Assembly (NCBI GenBank): GCA_903918755.1
Contig: CAIXFN010000079.1
Location: 1 to 64,000, forward strand
Direction of reading: 5' to 3'
DNA from: an uncultured Pedosphaera sp.
GTDB taxonomy: Bacteria > Verrucomicrobiota > Verrucomicrobiia > Limisphaerales > Pedosphaeraceae
DNA: 64,000 bases
Shown one piece after another: positions 46,042-55,440 of the stretch (positions within the stretch are counted from its first letter, which is position 1; every line of letters starts with the position of its first letter). Under the pieces are notes generated by a model. It saw only the letters and a program-made list of their open reading frames with translations, was not told the origin of the DNA and did not search any database. A program made the position numbers and the translations under genes.

Positions 46042-49000
46042 ATTACAGCGAACTGATCCATTTTCAACCCATCGAGTCGGTCATTGAGCTCCGCCAGGCC
46101 AACAGGAGCGACAAGGCGAAGGACCTGGTCCGCACCTACGCCATTTCCGCTGACATGGCCGAGCGCCTCTGTGGTCTGGTCTTCCCGCAGCTTCAATACG
46201 CCAAGCCCCAGGACAACCGCGGCCTGCTCATCGTCGGCAACTACGGCACCGGCAAATCGCATTTGATGTCCGTCCTCTCCGCGGTCGCCGAAAGTGAGGA
46301 AATGGGGGCGCTGCTCTCGAACGAAAAGGTCCGCCAAGCCGCACCGTCCATCGCTGGCAAATTCAAGGTCATCCGGCTGGAAATCGGCTCCACGGAAATG
46401 TCCTTGCGCGCCATCATCACCGGCCACGTTGAGCAGGCGCTGGCCGAGTGGGGCATAAACTATCAGTTCCCCGCGGCGGACAAAGTTCGTGAAAATAAGA
46501 CTTCGCTGGAGGCCATGATGGATGCCTTCCACCAGAAGTTTCCCCATCATGGCCTGCTCCTCGTGGTGGATGAATTGCTGGATTACCTCCGCAGCCGCAA
46601 GGACCAGGCGCTCATTCTGGACCTCGGTTTCCTCCGCGAAGTCGGCGAGGTTTGCAAGGATCTGCGTTTTCGCTTCCTGGCCGGCGTGCAGGAAGCCATT
46701 TTCGATAGCACCCGATTTGCGCATGTGGCCGACAGTTTGGGCCGCGTCAAAGACCGCTTCCAGCAGGTGAAAATTGCCACGACGGACGTGAAGTTCGTCG
46801 TGTCGCATCGGCTCCTGGAGAAATCCCCCGCGCAACTGGTCGCCATCCGCGAATATCTCACCCCCTTTGCGAAGTATTACGGCAATATGACCGAGCGGTT
46901 GGACGATTACGCCGCCCTTTTCCCCATTCATCCCGACTACGTTGAGACGTTCGAGCGCATACCAATCGTCGAAAAGCGGGGCGTGCTGCAAATCATTTCC
47001 TTTGCGATAAAACAACTCGTTGGCCAACCCGTGCCCACCGACCGACCCGGCATCGTTGCCTTTGACAGCTATTGGAAGGCGCTCAAGGATAACGCCGCCC
47101 ACCGGTCGCTGCCGGAAGTCAAAGCCATCATCGAATGCAGCACCACTCTGGAGGACAAGGTGCAAAGCGCTTTCCCGAAAAAGACCTATAAACCAATGGC
47201 GGTCCGGATCATCGAAGGGCTTTCCGTCCACCGCCTCACCACCGGCGACGCGCCGATCGGTCTGACGCCGGAGGAGCTCCGCGACAAGCTTTGCCTCTTT
47301 CACTCCGGCGTGGCAGAAATGGGCGGAGACCCGGCCGATGATCTCCTCTCCGTCATCGAGAACACCCTGCGCGAAATCCACAAGACTGTCAGCGGCCAGT
47401 TCATTTCAACCAACAAGGACAATCGCCAGTATTTTCTCGATCTCAAAAAGACCGACGACTACGACGCCCTGGTCGAGAAACGCAGCGAAACGCTCAGCGA
47501 CGATGTCCTCGACCGCTATTATTACGACGCGCTCAAGCAGGTGCTGGAATGCACCGACATCCCGACACACATCACCGGCTTCCAAATCTGGCAGCACGAA
47601 ATCGAATGGTCGGACCGCAAGGCGGGCCGGCTTGGCTACCTGTTTTTCGGCGCCCCGAACGAGCGCTCGACGGCAGTGCCCACGCGGGAGTTCTACCTGT
47701 ATTTTATCCAGCCGTTCGACAAGCCCGATTACACGGACGAAAAACGCGCGGATGAGGTCTTTTTTCGGCTCACCGGCAAAGACGATGAATTCACCCTGAG
47801 CTTGAAGCTCTACGCCGCAGCGCTCGAACTCGGCTCCATTTCATCCGGTCTCAAAAAGCAGACCTATGAGAAAAAGGCGTTGGAGCATCTCGGGAACCTG
47901 ACCAAATGGCTGCGCGACCGCATTTTTCAGGCCGTTGAAGTCACCTATCAGGGTTCGCGAAAGAAGTTTGTGGAATGGCTCAAGGTGGCTGGCGGGGGTG
48001 GCACGTTAAACATCCGCGATGCCGTGAATGCCGTCGCGTCCAAATGCCTGGGCGAACACTTCACCAACTGCGCCCCGGAGTATCCGCATTTCTCCACCCT
48101 GTTGACTTACGGCCAAGGCGGCAACGCACCCCAGGCCGCCCAGGAAGCCTTGCGCGGAATCGCGCAGCCTACTCGCACCAAGCAGGCGAATGCCATGCTT
48201 GATGCCTTGGAACTCCTCGACGCCGAAAAGATTGATCCTACGAAATCCCCCTATGCCCGGCACATTCTCGCCCTCCTGAAAGCCAAGGGCCAGGGGCAAG
48301 TCGTCAACCGGCCGGAAATCATCACAACGATGGAACCGGGCATTGAGTTCATGCTACCGGACAAGTTCCGCCTGGAACCGCTGTGGGTTTGCGTCACGCT
48401 CGCCGCGCTCGTTCATTCCGGCGATGCCGTGCTGGCCATTCCCGGTGCGAAGTTCGACGCTACCAGCCTCGGTACACTCGCCACCACGCCGGTGGCCGAC
48501 CTGCTGAATTTCAAACATGTCGAGCGGCCCAAGGATTGGAACATCCCTAGTCTCAAAGCCCTGTTCGAATTGATGGAGCTGTCGCCCGGCCAGGCCGTGA
48601 TGGTCACGCAGGGAAGCGTTGAGGACGTCCAACAGCTTCACAAGGTCATCAACGAGCGGGTCGAAAAACTGGTCCGAGCCAACCAGCAGTTGGCCAGCGG
48701 CATCCCGTTTTGGGGGCAAAACATTTTCACCGACGCCGAGGTGGAGAACTTTTCCTCCCTGCTCGTAAGAGCCAAGGAGTTCCTCGAGAGTCTTCAAGCC
48801 TACAACACGCCCGGCAAACTCAAGAATTTCAAATACGACGCCGAGGACATCAAAGGCTATGCGACCACGTTCGCCCGGTTGAGAGAGGTCGAGCAGTTGC
48901 AGTCGTATTGCGCCGAGCTCGCGCAGTTCACGCAATATCTCTCCGCCGCTGAAGGCATACTGCCCGAAGGCCATCCGTGGGTGGCTGAAAGCAAACAGAA

Positions 49001-49748
49001 GCGGACCGAGTTGCTAACGGAAATCCGCAGGCCCGCCCAGCGCGAATCCGCAACCTTCAAAGCCGACGCCTTGAAACAGTTGAAAAAACTCAAGACAGGT
49101 TACGTCAGGACGTATCTGGGGCTTTACCAGAGAGCCCGCCTCAGCCTCGCCCAGGACAAGGAAAAGAAAGACCTGCTCGGCGATTACCGCCTCAAGCAGC
49201 TGCGCCGGCTCGCCACGATCACGTCCATCAATTCCGTCCAGTTAACCGAGTTCGATATTCAAGTCGGCAAACTCCGCACCGGCACGGTGCTCACAGATAA
49301 AGACTTGGATAACGACCCAAAATCTCCAGACGGATTCTTACCCGGCATGGAGGACACGAGCGTATCCGCCGACATGCGTCTCGCAGGGCTCAAAACCGAA
49401 CTCGAAAAGATTCACAAAAGCTGGACGAAAAGCCTGCTCAACGATCTTGCCGACCCGGTCATCCAGGCGAATCTTGAGTTGCTAAAAGCCCCGCAGAAAA
49501 AGCTGCTCCAGGATTTCGCGGCGGCCAAAGAACTGCCCGATGAAATATCCGCGGATTTTCTCACTGCCATCCAGCAGGCGCTGTCGGGTTTGGCGAAACT
49601 GCCCGTGCGCCTCGAAGATTTGAAAAAAGCACTGTTCCCTGACGGCAGCCCGGCCACTCCCGCCGAATTCAAGGAAAGGTTCACGGCTTATCTCGACCAG
49701 ATTCTAAAGGGCCGCGAGGCCGCCAAGATTCGGCTGGTCATTGAATAA
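46038..49748 (+). CDS. brxC: BREX ATPase BrxC (DUF6079-type)
   Basis: This 1236-residue ATPase has Walker A GNYGTGKS at residues 67-74 and Walker B LLLVVDELLDYL near 172-183. Long helical stretches follow, through residue 1200. Large P-loop proteins of this kind (BrxC/PglY) are core to all BREX types and probably assemble with PglZ and the methyltransferase on DNA. The ATG at 46038 is fixed by its overlap with brxF and by the family start (ELIHFQPIESVIELRQA). Base composition (about 58% GC in a hand-counted 60-base stretch at 48001) matches the host, unlike the next gene. Confidence 0.92.
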   Translation: MNYSELIHFQPIESVIELRQANRSDKAKDLVRTYAISADMAERLCGLVFPQLQYAKPQDNRGLLIVGNYGTGKSHLMSVLSAVAESEEMGALLSNEKVRQAAPSIAGKFKVIRLEIGSTEMSLRAIITGHVEQALAEWGINYQFPAADKVRENKTSLEAMMDAFHQKFPHHGLLLVVDELLDYLRSRKDQALILDLGFLREVGEVCKDLRFRFLAGVQEAIFDSTRFAHVADSLGRVKDRFQQVKIATTDVKFVVSHRLLEKSPAQLVAIREYLTPFAKYYGNMTERLDDYAALFPIHPDYVETFERIPIVEKRGVLQIISFAIKQLVGQPVPTDRPGIVAFDSYWKALKDNAAHRSLPEVKAIIECSTTLEDKVQSAFPKKTYKPMAVRIIEGLSVHRLTTGDAPIGLTPEELRDKLCLFHSGVAEMGGDPADDLLSVIENTLREIHKTVSGQFISTNKDNRQYFLDLKKTDDYDALVEKRSETLSDDVLDRYYYDALKQVLECTDIPTHITGFQIWQHEIEWSDRKAGRLGYLFFGAPNERSTAVPTREFYLYFIQPFDKPDYTDEKRADEVFFRLTGKDDEFTLSLKLYAAALELGSISSGLKKQTYEKKALEHLGNLTKWLRDRIFQAVEVTYQGSRKKFVEWLKVAGGGGTLNIRDAVNAVASKCLGEHFTNCAPEYPHFSTLLTYGQGGNAPQAAQEALRGIAQPTRTKQANAMLDALELLDAEKIDPTKSPYARHILALLKAKGQGQVVNRPEIITTMEPGIEFMLPDKFRLEPLWVCVTLAALVHSGDAVLAIPGAKFDATSLGTLATTPVADLLNFKHVERPKDWNIPSLKALFELMELSPGQAVMVTQGSVEDVQQLHKVINERVEKLVRANQQLASGIPFWGQNIFTDAEVENFSSLLVRAKEFLESLQAYNTPGKLKNFKYDAEDIKGYATTFARLREVEQLQSYCAELAQFTQYLSAAEGILPEGHPWVAESKQKRTELLTEIRRPAQRESATFKADALKQLKKLKTGYVRTYLGLYQRARLSLAQDKEKKDLLGDYRLKQLRRLATITSINSVQLTEFDIQVGKLRTGTVLTDKDLDNDPKSPDGFLPGMEDTSVSADMRLAGLKTELEKIHKSWTKSLLNDLADPVIQANLELLKAPQKKLLQDFAAAKELPDEISADFLTAIQQALSGLAKLPVRLEDLKKALFPDGSPATPAEFKERFTAYLDQILKGREAAKIRLVIE

Positions 49749-49765
49749 TACCTATTCCAAACAAT

Positions 49766-50644
49766 ATGACAAATCCCGCATTAGTAGCATCGAAGCAGAT
49801 CTCCCAGCTTGTTTGGCAGGTCTTCGATCTTGTCTCAGATATTTCTGAGATTGCTGAACCAACTGGCGTCGTGAACGAAGACAGGATTACCTATGAAATT
49901 CAACTTCGCAATGCCCTTGAGCGCGAGTTCCGGCTGATTTCTGCGACACTCGAGCATTTTGGGCTTAGAGACCAACTGGCTGAGTTGAGAGTAGGATTTG
50001 AAAAACTGACAGACAAAATTATTGCCTACGAATACGATGGTGAATCTGGGTATTGGTTCTCAACGACGCAGACATTCCTGAATGATTATCTCGATGTTAT
50101 CCGGCTTTTTCTGCCCGTTAATGATTCTAACACCCAAATGGCAGCGCTGGAAATTCTTGAGAATATGCTTCGCAGCACAGCAGTGTTGATGTCAAAGCAC
50201 GATTTGGTGCCCAAAAATGAGACCGAGGTAAATCGTTTCATGGAAACTTTTATCAAAGCCGCATTCCCCAAGGCTTTATATAATCCATCAGTTCCATCTG
50301 TCTTAAAATCATATCATCCAGAATTTGGCATACCTGAGCTCCAAGTTCTGATTGAATACAAATTTGCCGAAGACGAAGTCGAACTAAAAGCAGCCGTTGA
50401 CGGTGTATTAACAGATACCCGCGGATATTCGGGGGACGCACAGTGGAGATTTTTCTTCGCAGTTTTTTACTTAACAGATGCCTTCAGCACGGAGACGAGG
50501 GTGCGGGCGCATTTTGAGCAGTGTGGCGTACCTGATTCGTGGAGAATTATCGTTTTGAATGGAGCGGGCGGCCGAAAAAAGAAAAACATACCGCCTGTTG
50601 CTGCAGAAGTCCCAACCACTACGGTTACACCAATTGTCGCTTAA
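49766..50644 (+). CDS. Accessory PD-(D/E)xK nuclease-like protein inside BREX
   Basis: This 292-residue protein has a helical N-terminal half (1-170). Its C-terminal domain contains P190-E191, five residues, then E197-Y-K199 (IPELQVLIEYKF), the spacing of a PD-(D/E)xK nuclease core. The following QWRFFFAVFYLTDAF strand resembles the end of DpnII/MboI-like nuclease domains. The tail is polar. The gene is AT-rich (about 42% GC in a hand-counted stretch at 50221) against roughly 58-63% in core BREX genes, so it was added from elsewhere. It is not one of the six core BREX type 3 genes. It lies 17 bases after brxC and 6 before pglXI. Nuclease activity is inferred from motif only. Confidence 0.62.
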   Translation: MTNPALVASKQISQLVWQVFDLVSDISEIAEPTGVVNEDRITYEIQLRNALEREFRLISATLEHFGLRDQLAELRVGFEKLTDKIIAYEYDGESGYWFSTTQTFLNDYLDVIRLFLPVNDSNTQMAALEILENMLRSTAVLMSKHDLVPKNETEVNRFMETFIKAAFPKALYNPSVPSVLKSYHPEFGIPELQVLIEYKFAEDEVELKAAVDGVLTDTRGYSGDAQWRFFFAVFYLTDAFSTETRVRAHFEQCGVPDSWRIIVLNGAGGRKKKNIPPVAAEVPTTTVTPIVA

Positions 50645-50650
50645 GTTCCA

Positions 50651-53506
50651 ATGAGTCAATCCAACCTCAATCTCGCCGGCAAGTCCACCGGGCCGGTGGA
50701 ATGTCTCGGCCAGAAGTTTCCCAGCGAGGAAGCGCGGCGCGAACACTTTCTGAAATTGCTCGCGCAGAAGTTGAAAGACCCCACGTTCCGCAAGATTGAA
50801 GGCTTCCCCAACGGCAAGGACGAGGACATTCTCGCGCTGTCCGATCCACCCTACTACACCGCCTGCCCAAATCCGTGGTTGGGCGAGTTCATCAAAAGTT
50901 ACGGTAAGCCCTACGACCCGAAACAAGCCTACCACCGGGAACCATTTGCGGCGGACGTCAGCGAAGGCAAGGGGAATCCGATTTACAACGCCCACACATA
51001 CCACACCAAGGTCCCGCATCGCGCCATCATGCGCTACATCCTGCACTACACCGAGCCGGGCGATGTTTTGCTAGATGGCTTTTGCGGCACGGGCATGACT
51101 GGCGTGGCAGCCGAACTCTGCGGCAGCCGGACCGAGGTGCAAGAACTCGGGTATCGAGTTCTGGACGATGGAACAATTCTTAACGAGGAAGGGAAAGCTT
51201 TTTCCAAAATCGGGACTCGATGGACTGCGTTGAATGATTTATCCCCAGCCGCATCATTCATTGCTTACAACTACACCACTCCTGCAGACCTTGATGCATT
51301 TGAACGCGAGGCGAAACTTATCCTTAACGAAATTGAGGCTGAGCTTGGTTGGATGTATGAAACAAAGCACACAGATGGGAAAACAAAGGGGAGGATCAAC
51401 TTCACGGTTTGGAGCGATGTTTTCTCCTGTCCGGAATGTTCTAGCGAAGTCGTATTTTGGGACGAGGCTGTCGAAGAAGGCGAAGTGAAAGAGCAAATTC
51501 AATGCCCACAATGCCATGCACTTCTCAGGAAAAGGAATCTTGAACGGAAAACTGTTGCAATATTTGACACGCATAGCAAAACAACCATTTCACGCGCCAC
51601 ACGAACGCCGGTGCTCATTAACTACAACGTTGGCGGCGAGCGTTACGAAAAGAAGCCTGACGCGTCAGATTTGCTGTTGATCGATCGGATTGAGAAAACT
51701 CCATGCCATTATTGGTATCCAACGACCAAGCTTGAGCGCGACACGGATCTTTGGCTAGAGCGCGACTACTCAAGTCTTGGGATTTTTTCAATTGATGCAT
51801 TCTACACAAAACGAAGCCTTTTCATGTCGGCTTTCTGTCGACATACTATCATGCGACGTGAGGGTCGTTTACGCGGCATCCTTTGGTTCTGGTTTCAGGC
51901 CGTTTTAATGGGTTTCGCACTTGTTAACCGCTATCTCAAGAACGCCTTTTCGCAAGTTAATCGAATCCTAAGCGGAACGCTCTACGTGGGTGCAATGCAG
52001 TCCGAAGTGAGCCCATGGTACTCTCTAAGTGGGAAAATCAAACGTTTGGCTGTTCTTAACTCGATCCGAAACCACAGCTCAATTGTTGCCACCAGTTCGG
52101 CGGCAAAAGTGGACTGTCCTGCAAATTCCCTCGATTACATTTTCATAGATCCACCTTTCGGAAGCAACATTATTTACTCTGACTTGAGCCTCATCTGGGA
52201 GGCTTGGCTGAAACTCGGAACGAAGCTCGGCGAGGAAGCCGTGGTTCACAGGCGAAAGCAGGTTGGGGCGCTAAGCCTATCAGGTTATGCGGAACTGATG
52301 CGTCAGTGTTTCGAGGAATACCACCGCATCCTAAAGCCCGGGCGGTGGATTACTATTGAATTTTCTAACACCAAGGCCAGCGTCTGGAATGCAATCCAAA
52401 CCGCTTTGCAAGAGGCCGGTTTCGTTGTTGCCAATGTGGCGGCGCTAGACAAACAGGTCGGCAGCTTCAAAGCTGTCACAACTACTACTGCCGTCAAACA
52501 AGACCTGGTCATTTCAGCCTATAAGCCGAACGGCGGCTTGGAGGAGCGCTTTGCCAAGCGCGGCGGGACCGAGGAGGGCGTTTGGGATTTCACTCGCACG
52601 CATTTGAAGAATCTGCCGGTCGTCAAAGCTAAAGGCGGGCAGATTGAAATCATTGCCGAGCGGGATCCACGGATTCTCTATGACCGGATGGTTGCGTTTT
52701 ACGTTGGGCATTCCACGCCAGTACCGCTCAGTTCGGCTGAGTTTCAGGCTGGTTTGGCGGAGAAATTCCCGGAACGTGACGGGATGTTTTTCCTCGCTGA
52801 CCAGGTCAACGAATACGATAAAAAGCGAGCCCAGGTAGAAAGCATCGGCCAGTTGTCCATCTTCGTCGAAGACGAGCGTAGCGCCATCAACTGGCTGCGC
52901 AGTTTCCTCAAAGACCGCCCGTCCACTTCGCAGGACATTCAGCCGGAGTTCATGCAGCAGCTGGGCGCAAGTTGGAAAAAATGGGAGGCCCGGCCCGAAA
53001 TGAGCGCATTGCTTGATCAGAATTTTCTGTGCTTTGACGGTGCCGGGGACGTGCCCAGTCAAATTCACAGCTACCTGTCCACGCAATTCAAAGAGTTGCG
53101 CAACCTCGCCAAAGATTCCGCGCAGTTGAAGGCCAAAGCCAAAAACCGCTGGTACGTCCCGGATCCGAAGAAGAACGTTGACGTGGAGACTCTCCGCAAC
53201 AAACGGTTGCTCGAAGAGTTTTGGTCATACCTGCCCGATGGCTACACGCCACCCGCGCTCACGGCCACCAAGGGCCAGACCCTGCCCGGCCTGACCGTCC
53301 CGCGTCCCAAAATTCCCAAAGGCAAAAAGCTCAAGGAAATCCGCACCGAAGCCGTACGCGTCGGCTTCAAGCACTGCTACCAGCAAAAGGATTACACCAC
53401 CATCCTCGTCGTCGCCGAGATGATTCCCGACAGCGTCCTGAACGAGGACGAACAATTGCAGATGATTTATGATACCGCTGTCACACGAAGCGGCGGTGCG
53501 GAATAA
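50651..53506 (+). CDS. pglX: BREX type 3 adenine-specific DNA methyltransferase PglXI
   Basis: This 951-residue methyltransferase has catalytic motif IV DPPY at residues 65-68, the SAM-binding motif DGFCGTGMTG near 141-150, and a zinc ribbon with two CxxC pairs (CPEC, CPQC) at about 260-292. A second DPPFGSN lies near 500 and a C-terminal domain runs past 650. In BREX type 3 the pglXI product methylates host DNA at one site and so marks self. The middle of the gene (about 51150-52500) is markedly AT-richer than its ends, as expected if the target-recognition part was exchanged. The six-base gap from the nuclease-like gene implies cotranslation. Confidence 0.9.
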   Translation: MSQSNLNLAGKSTGPVECLGQKFPSEEARREHFLKLLAQKLKDPTFRKIEGFPNGKDEDILALSDPPYYTACPNPWLGEFIKSYGKPYDPKQAYHREPFAADVSEGKGNPIYNAHTYHTKVPHRAIMRYILHYTEPGDVLLDGFCGTGMTGVAAELCGSRTEVQELGYRVLDDGTILNEEGKAFSKIGTRWTALNDLSPAASFIAYNYTTPADLDAFEREAKLILNEIEAELGWMYETKHTDGKTKGRINFTVWSDVFSCPECSSEVVFWDEAVEEGEVKEQIQCPQCHALLRKRNLERKTVAIFDTHSKTTISRATRTPVLINYNVGGERYEKKPDASDLLLIDRIEKTPCHYWYPTTKLERDTDLWLERDYSSLGIFSIDAFYTKRSLFMSAFCRHTIMRREGRLRGILWFWFQAVLMGFALVNRYLKNAFSQVNRILSGTLYVGAMQSEVSPWYSLSGKIKRLAVLNSIRNHSSIVATSSAAKVDCPANSLDYIFIDPPFGSNIIYSDLSLIWEAWLKLGTKLGEEAVVHRRKQVGALSLSGYAELMRQCFEEYHRILKPGRWITIEFSNTKASVWNAIQTALQEAGFVVANVAALDKQVGSFKAVTTTTAVKQDLVISAYKPNGGLEERFAKRGGTEEGVWDFTRTHLKNLPVVKAKGGQIEIIAERDPRILYDRMVAFYVGHSTPVPLSSAEFQAGLAEKFPERDGMFFLADQVNEYDKKRAQVESIGQLSIFVEDERSAINWLRSFLKDRPSTSQDIQPEFMQQLGASWKKWEARPEMSALLDQNFLCFDGAGDVPSQIHSYLSTQFKELRNLAKDSAQLKAKAKNRWYVPDPKKNVDVETLRNKRLLEEFWSYLPDGYTPPALTATKGQTLPGLTVPRPKIPKGKKLKEIRTEAVRVGFKHCYQQKDYTTILVVAEMIPDSVLNEDEQLQMIYDTAVTRSGGAE

Positions 53507-53521
53507 TTTCGTATAGATAAT

Positions 53522-54913
53522 ATGATAACTCAATTGGGATTCAATAATTTCAAAGCCTGGGAGAAGTTTGGCCCGGCGCGATTTGCACCGCTCACTGTGT
53601 TATTTGGCTCTAATAGTTCAGGAAAGAGCAGCGTGGCGCAGTTTTTATTGATGTTGAAGCAAACTGTGGAATCGCAAGACAAGAAAATGGTTTTCAACAT
53701 TGGCAGTACAAAAACCGCTGTCGACTTGGGTAATTTTTACGAAATGGTTTTTGAGCATGATGAGGCACGCAAGATTTCCGTTAATCTCACGTGGACACTG
53801 CCCACTGCGCTTAAACTTTCTGATACATATGCCAGGAGGATTTATGCGGGCGAAACAGTATCGTTTAATGCCGAGACGGGGTTAAACGTTTCTAAAAGTC
53901 CTGTTCTTGGCGTTGATTATATGAATTACACCTTGGGAAATCCCGAGACGGATGGAATGGCGGTCGGAATGAAAAGAACTGACAGTCCCAAGCTGCCTTT
54001 TGAGCTAACCGCCAGAAATTACGATTTTGTGCGGAATCCAGGCCGAGTATGGCCGATCACCGCGCCGATTAAGTGTTACGGTTTTCCTGATGAGGTGGTA
54101 AATTATTTTCAAAATGCGGATGTTGTCAAAGCGCTTGGTTTCAATTTCGAAAAGCTTTTCCAAAATCTCTTCTATCTTGGCCCATTGCGCGAAAGATTTA
54201 TCCGCCAATATACCTGGACAGGGGAGGCCCCTGAGCATGTGGGATGGAAGGGGGAACAGGCCATCCCGGCAATTCTCGCCGCTCGCGAGCGCAAATTAAA
54301 CGGGGGCAAGAGGAAACGGAACCGGCTTTTTGCTGAAATGATTGCCCACTGGCTGAAACAGATGGGACTGATTGAGGAATTCGAGGTAAAGCAAATTGCC
54401 CCAAAGCGCCGTGAATATGAAGTGCTCGTAAAGACCCGGGGGGCTGAAAAGTGGGTGAACATTACCGACGTGGGCTTTGGCATTTCACAATTCCTGCCGG
54501 TTTTAGTTCAGTGTTTTCACGCGCCCCCAGGCTCAATAATTATCATGGAACAACCTGAAATTCATCTTCATCCCCTGGCTCAGGCGTGGTTGGCCGATCT
54601 GTTCATTGAGGTCATTCATTCATGGGAAAATGGCGCGCCTCGTGGGATTCAATTGATCATTGAAAGCCATTCGGAGCATTTTCTTCGTCGACTCCAGCGC
54701 AGGATTGCTGAGAAATTAGTGACAAAAGACGAAATTGCCGCCTACTTCTGCGAACCAGTGACACGCGGCAGTCGTTTGATCCCACTGGATGTGGATTTAT
54801 TCGGCAATATAAGAAATTGGCCCGATAAGTTTTTTGGCGACACGATGGAGGACGCAGTGGCCATGACCGATGCGCAGGCGCAACGGATGCAAGTAGGGGA
54901 GCGCCCGCAATGA
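53522..54913 (+). CDS. AAA-family ATPase with DUF3696-type C-terminus (accessory)
   Basis: This 463-residue SMC/OLD-like ATPase has Walker A GSNSSGKSS at residues 29-37 and Walker B IIIMEQPEIHLHP near 339-351. The signature-like segment IESHSEHFLRRLQRR follows near 380, and a short C-terminal part resembles DUF3696. Such ATPases act as sensors in two-gene defence modules with a nuclease partner. The stop overlaps the PIN gene start (ATGA at 54910-54913), so the pair is coupled. GC is low (35% in a hand-counted stretch at 53881), unlike core BREX genes, which points to separate origin. It is absent from the canonical BREX type 3 set. Confidence 0.85.
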   Translation: MITQLGFNNFKAWEKFGPARFAPLTVLFGSNSSGKSSVAQFLLMLKQTVESQDKKMVFNIGSTKTAVDLGNFYEMVFEHDEARKISVNLTWTLPTALKLSDTYARRIYAGETVSFNAETGLNVSKSPVLGVDYMNYTLGNPETDGMAVGMKRTDSPKLPFELTARNYDFVRNPGRVWPITAPIKCYGFPDEVVNYFQNADVVKALGFNFEKLFQNLFYLGPLRERFIRQYTWTGEAPEHVGWKGEQAIPAILAARERKLNGGKRKRNRLFAEMIAHWLKQMGLIEEFEVKQIAPKRREYEVLVKTRGAEKWVNITDVGFGISQFLPVLVQCFHAPPGSIIIMEQPEIHLHPLAQAWLADLFIEVIHSWENGAPRGIQLIIESHSEHFLRRLQRRIAEKLVTKDEIAAYFCEPVTRGSRLIPLDVDLFGNIRNWPDKFFGDTMEDAVAMTDAQAQRMQVGERPQ

Positions 54914-55440
54914 GTAACCGCCCTTCTCCTTGTGTCGTTGACACAAATGTCGTTCTCGTCGCCAACAGGTTGTCCAACGATGCTTCTGTTGAGTGTATTC
55001 AGACTTGTGCGCGCCGGTTGCGCGAGATTTGTAATGGCGGCCACGTTGTCGTGGATGACCTGATGCGTATCTTCAACGAGTACCGGAGCAAGACTCTCAG
55101 AAAGAAAGGGCAACGAGAGGCGGGAGATGAATTTGTGCTTTGGGTAATTACCAATCTTTGGAATCCAGATCGATGCACTCAAGTCAAACTCAACCCGAAG
55201 CAAACCGACGAGCAGGATTTTGATGAGTTTCCAGATCACGTCCATTTGAAAAGCTTTGACCGTTCCGACCGGGTCTTCGTCGCTGTGGCGAATGCGCACC
55301 CCAAACATCCAAAGATCCTTGCCGCCTGCGACACGGATCATTGGTTTCACCGAGAGGCATTGGCAGAGAGTGGCATCACTGTTGATTTTCTGTGCGAGGC
55401 CGATGTTCGCCGGCTTGCAAAGCAAAAGGGCTATGAGTGA
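54910..55440 (+). CDS. PIN-domain ribonuclease (accessory, probable toxin/effector)
   Basis: This 176-residue protein has the acidic residues expected of a PIN fold: Asp11 in VVDTNVVL, Glu57 in IFNEY, Asp120 in SDRVFVAVA and Asp141 in AACDTDHW. PIN proteins are Mg-dependent RNases and frequent toxins. No small VapB-like antitoxin is adjacent. Instead it is bracketed by an ATPase (ATGA overlap upstream) and an RNA ligase (8-base overlap downstream), an arrangement I do not recognise. The ATPase would be the likely controller and RNA the likely target (inference). Confidence 0.82.
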   Translation: MSNRPSPCVVDTNVVLVANRLSNDASVECIQTCARRLREICNGGHVVVDDLMRIFNEYRSKTLRKKGQREAGDEFVLWVITNLWNPDRCTQVKLNPKQTDEQDFDEFPDHVHLKSFDRSDRVFVAVANAHPKHPKILAACDTDHWFHREALAESGITVDFLCEADVRRLAKQKGYE

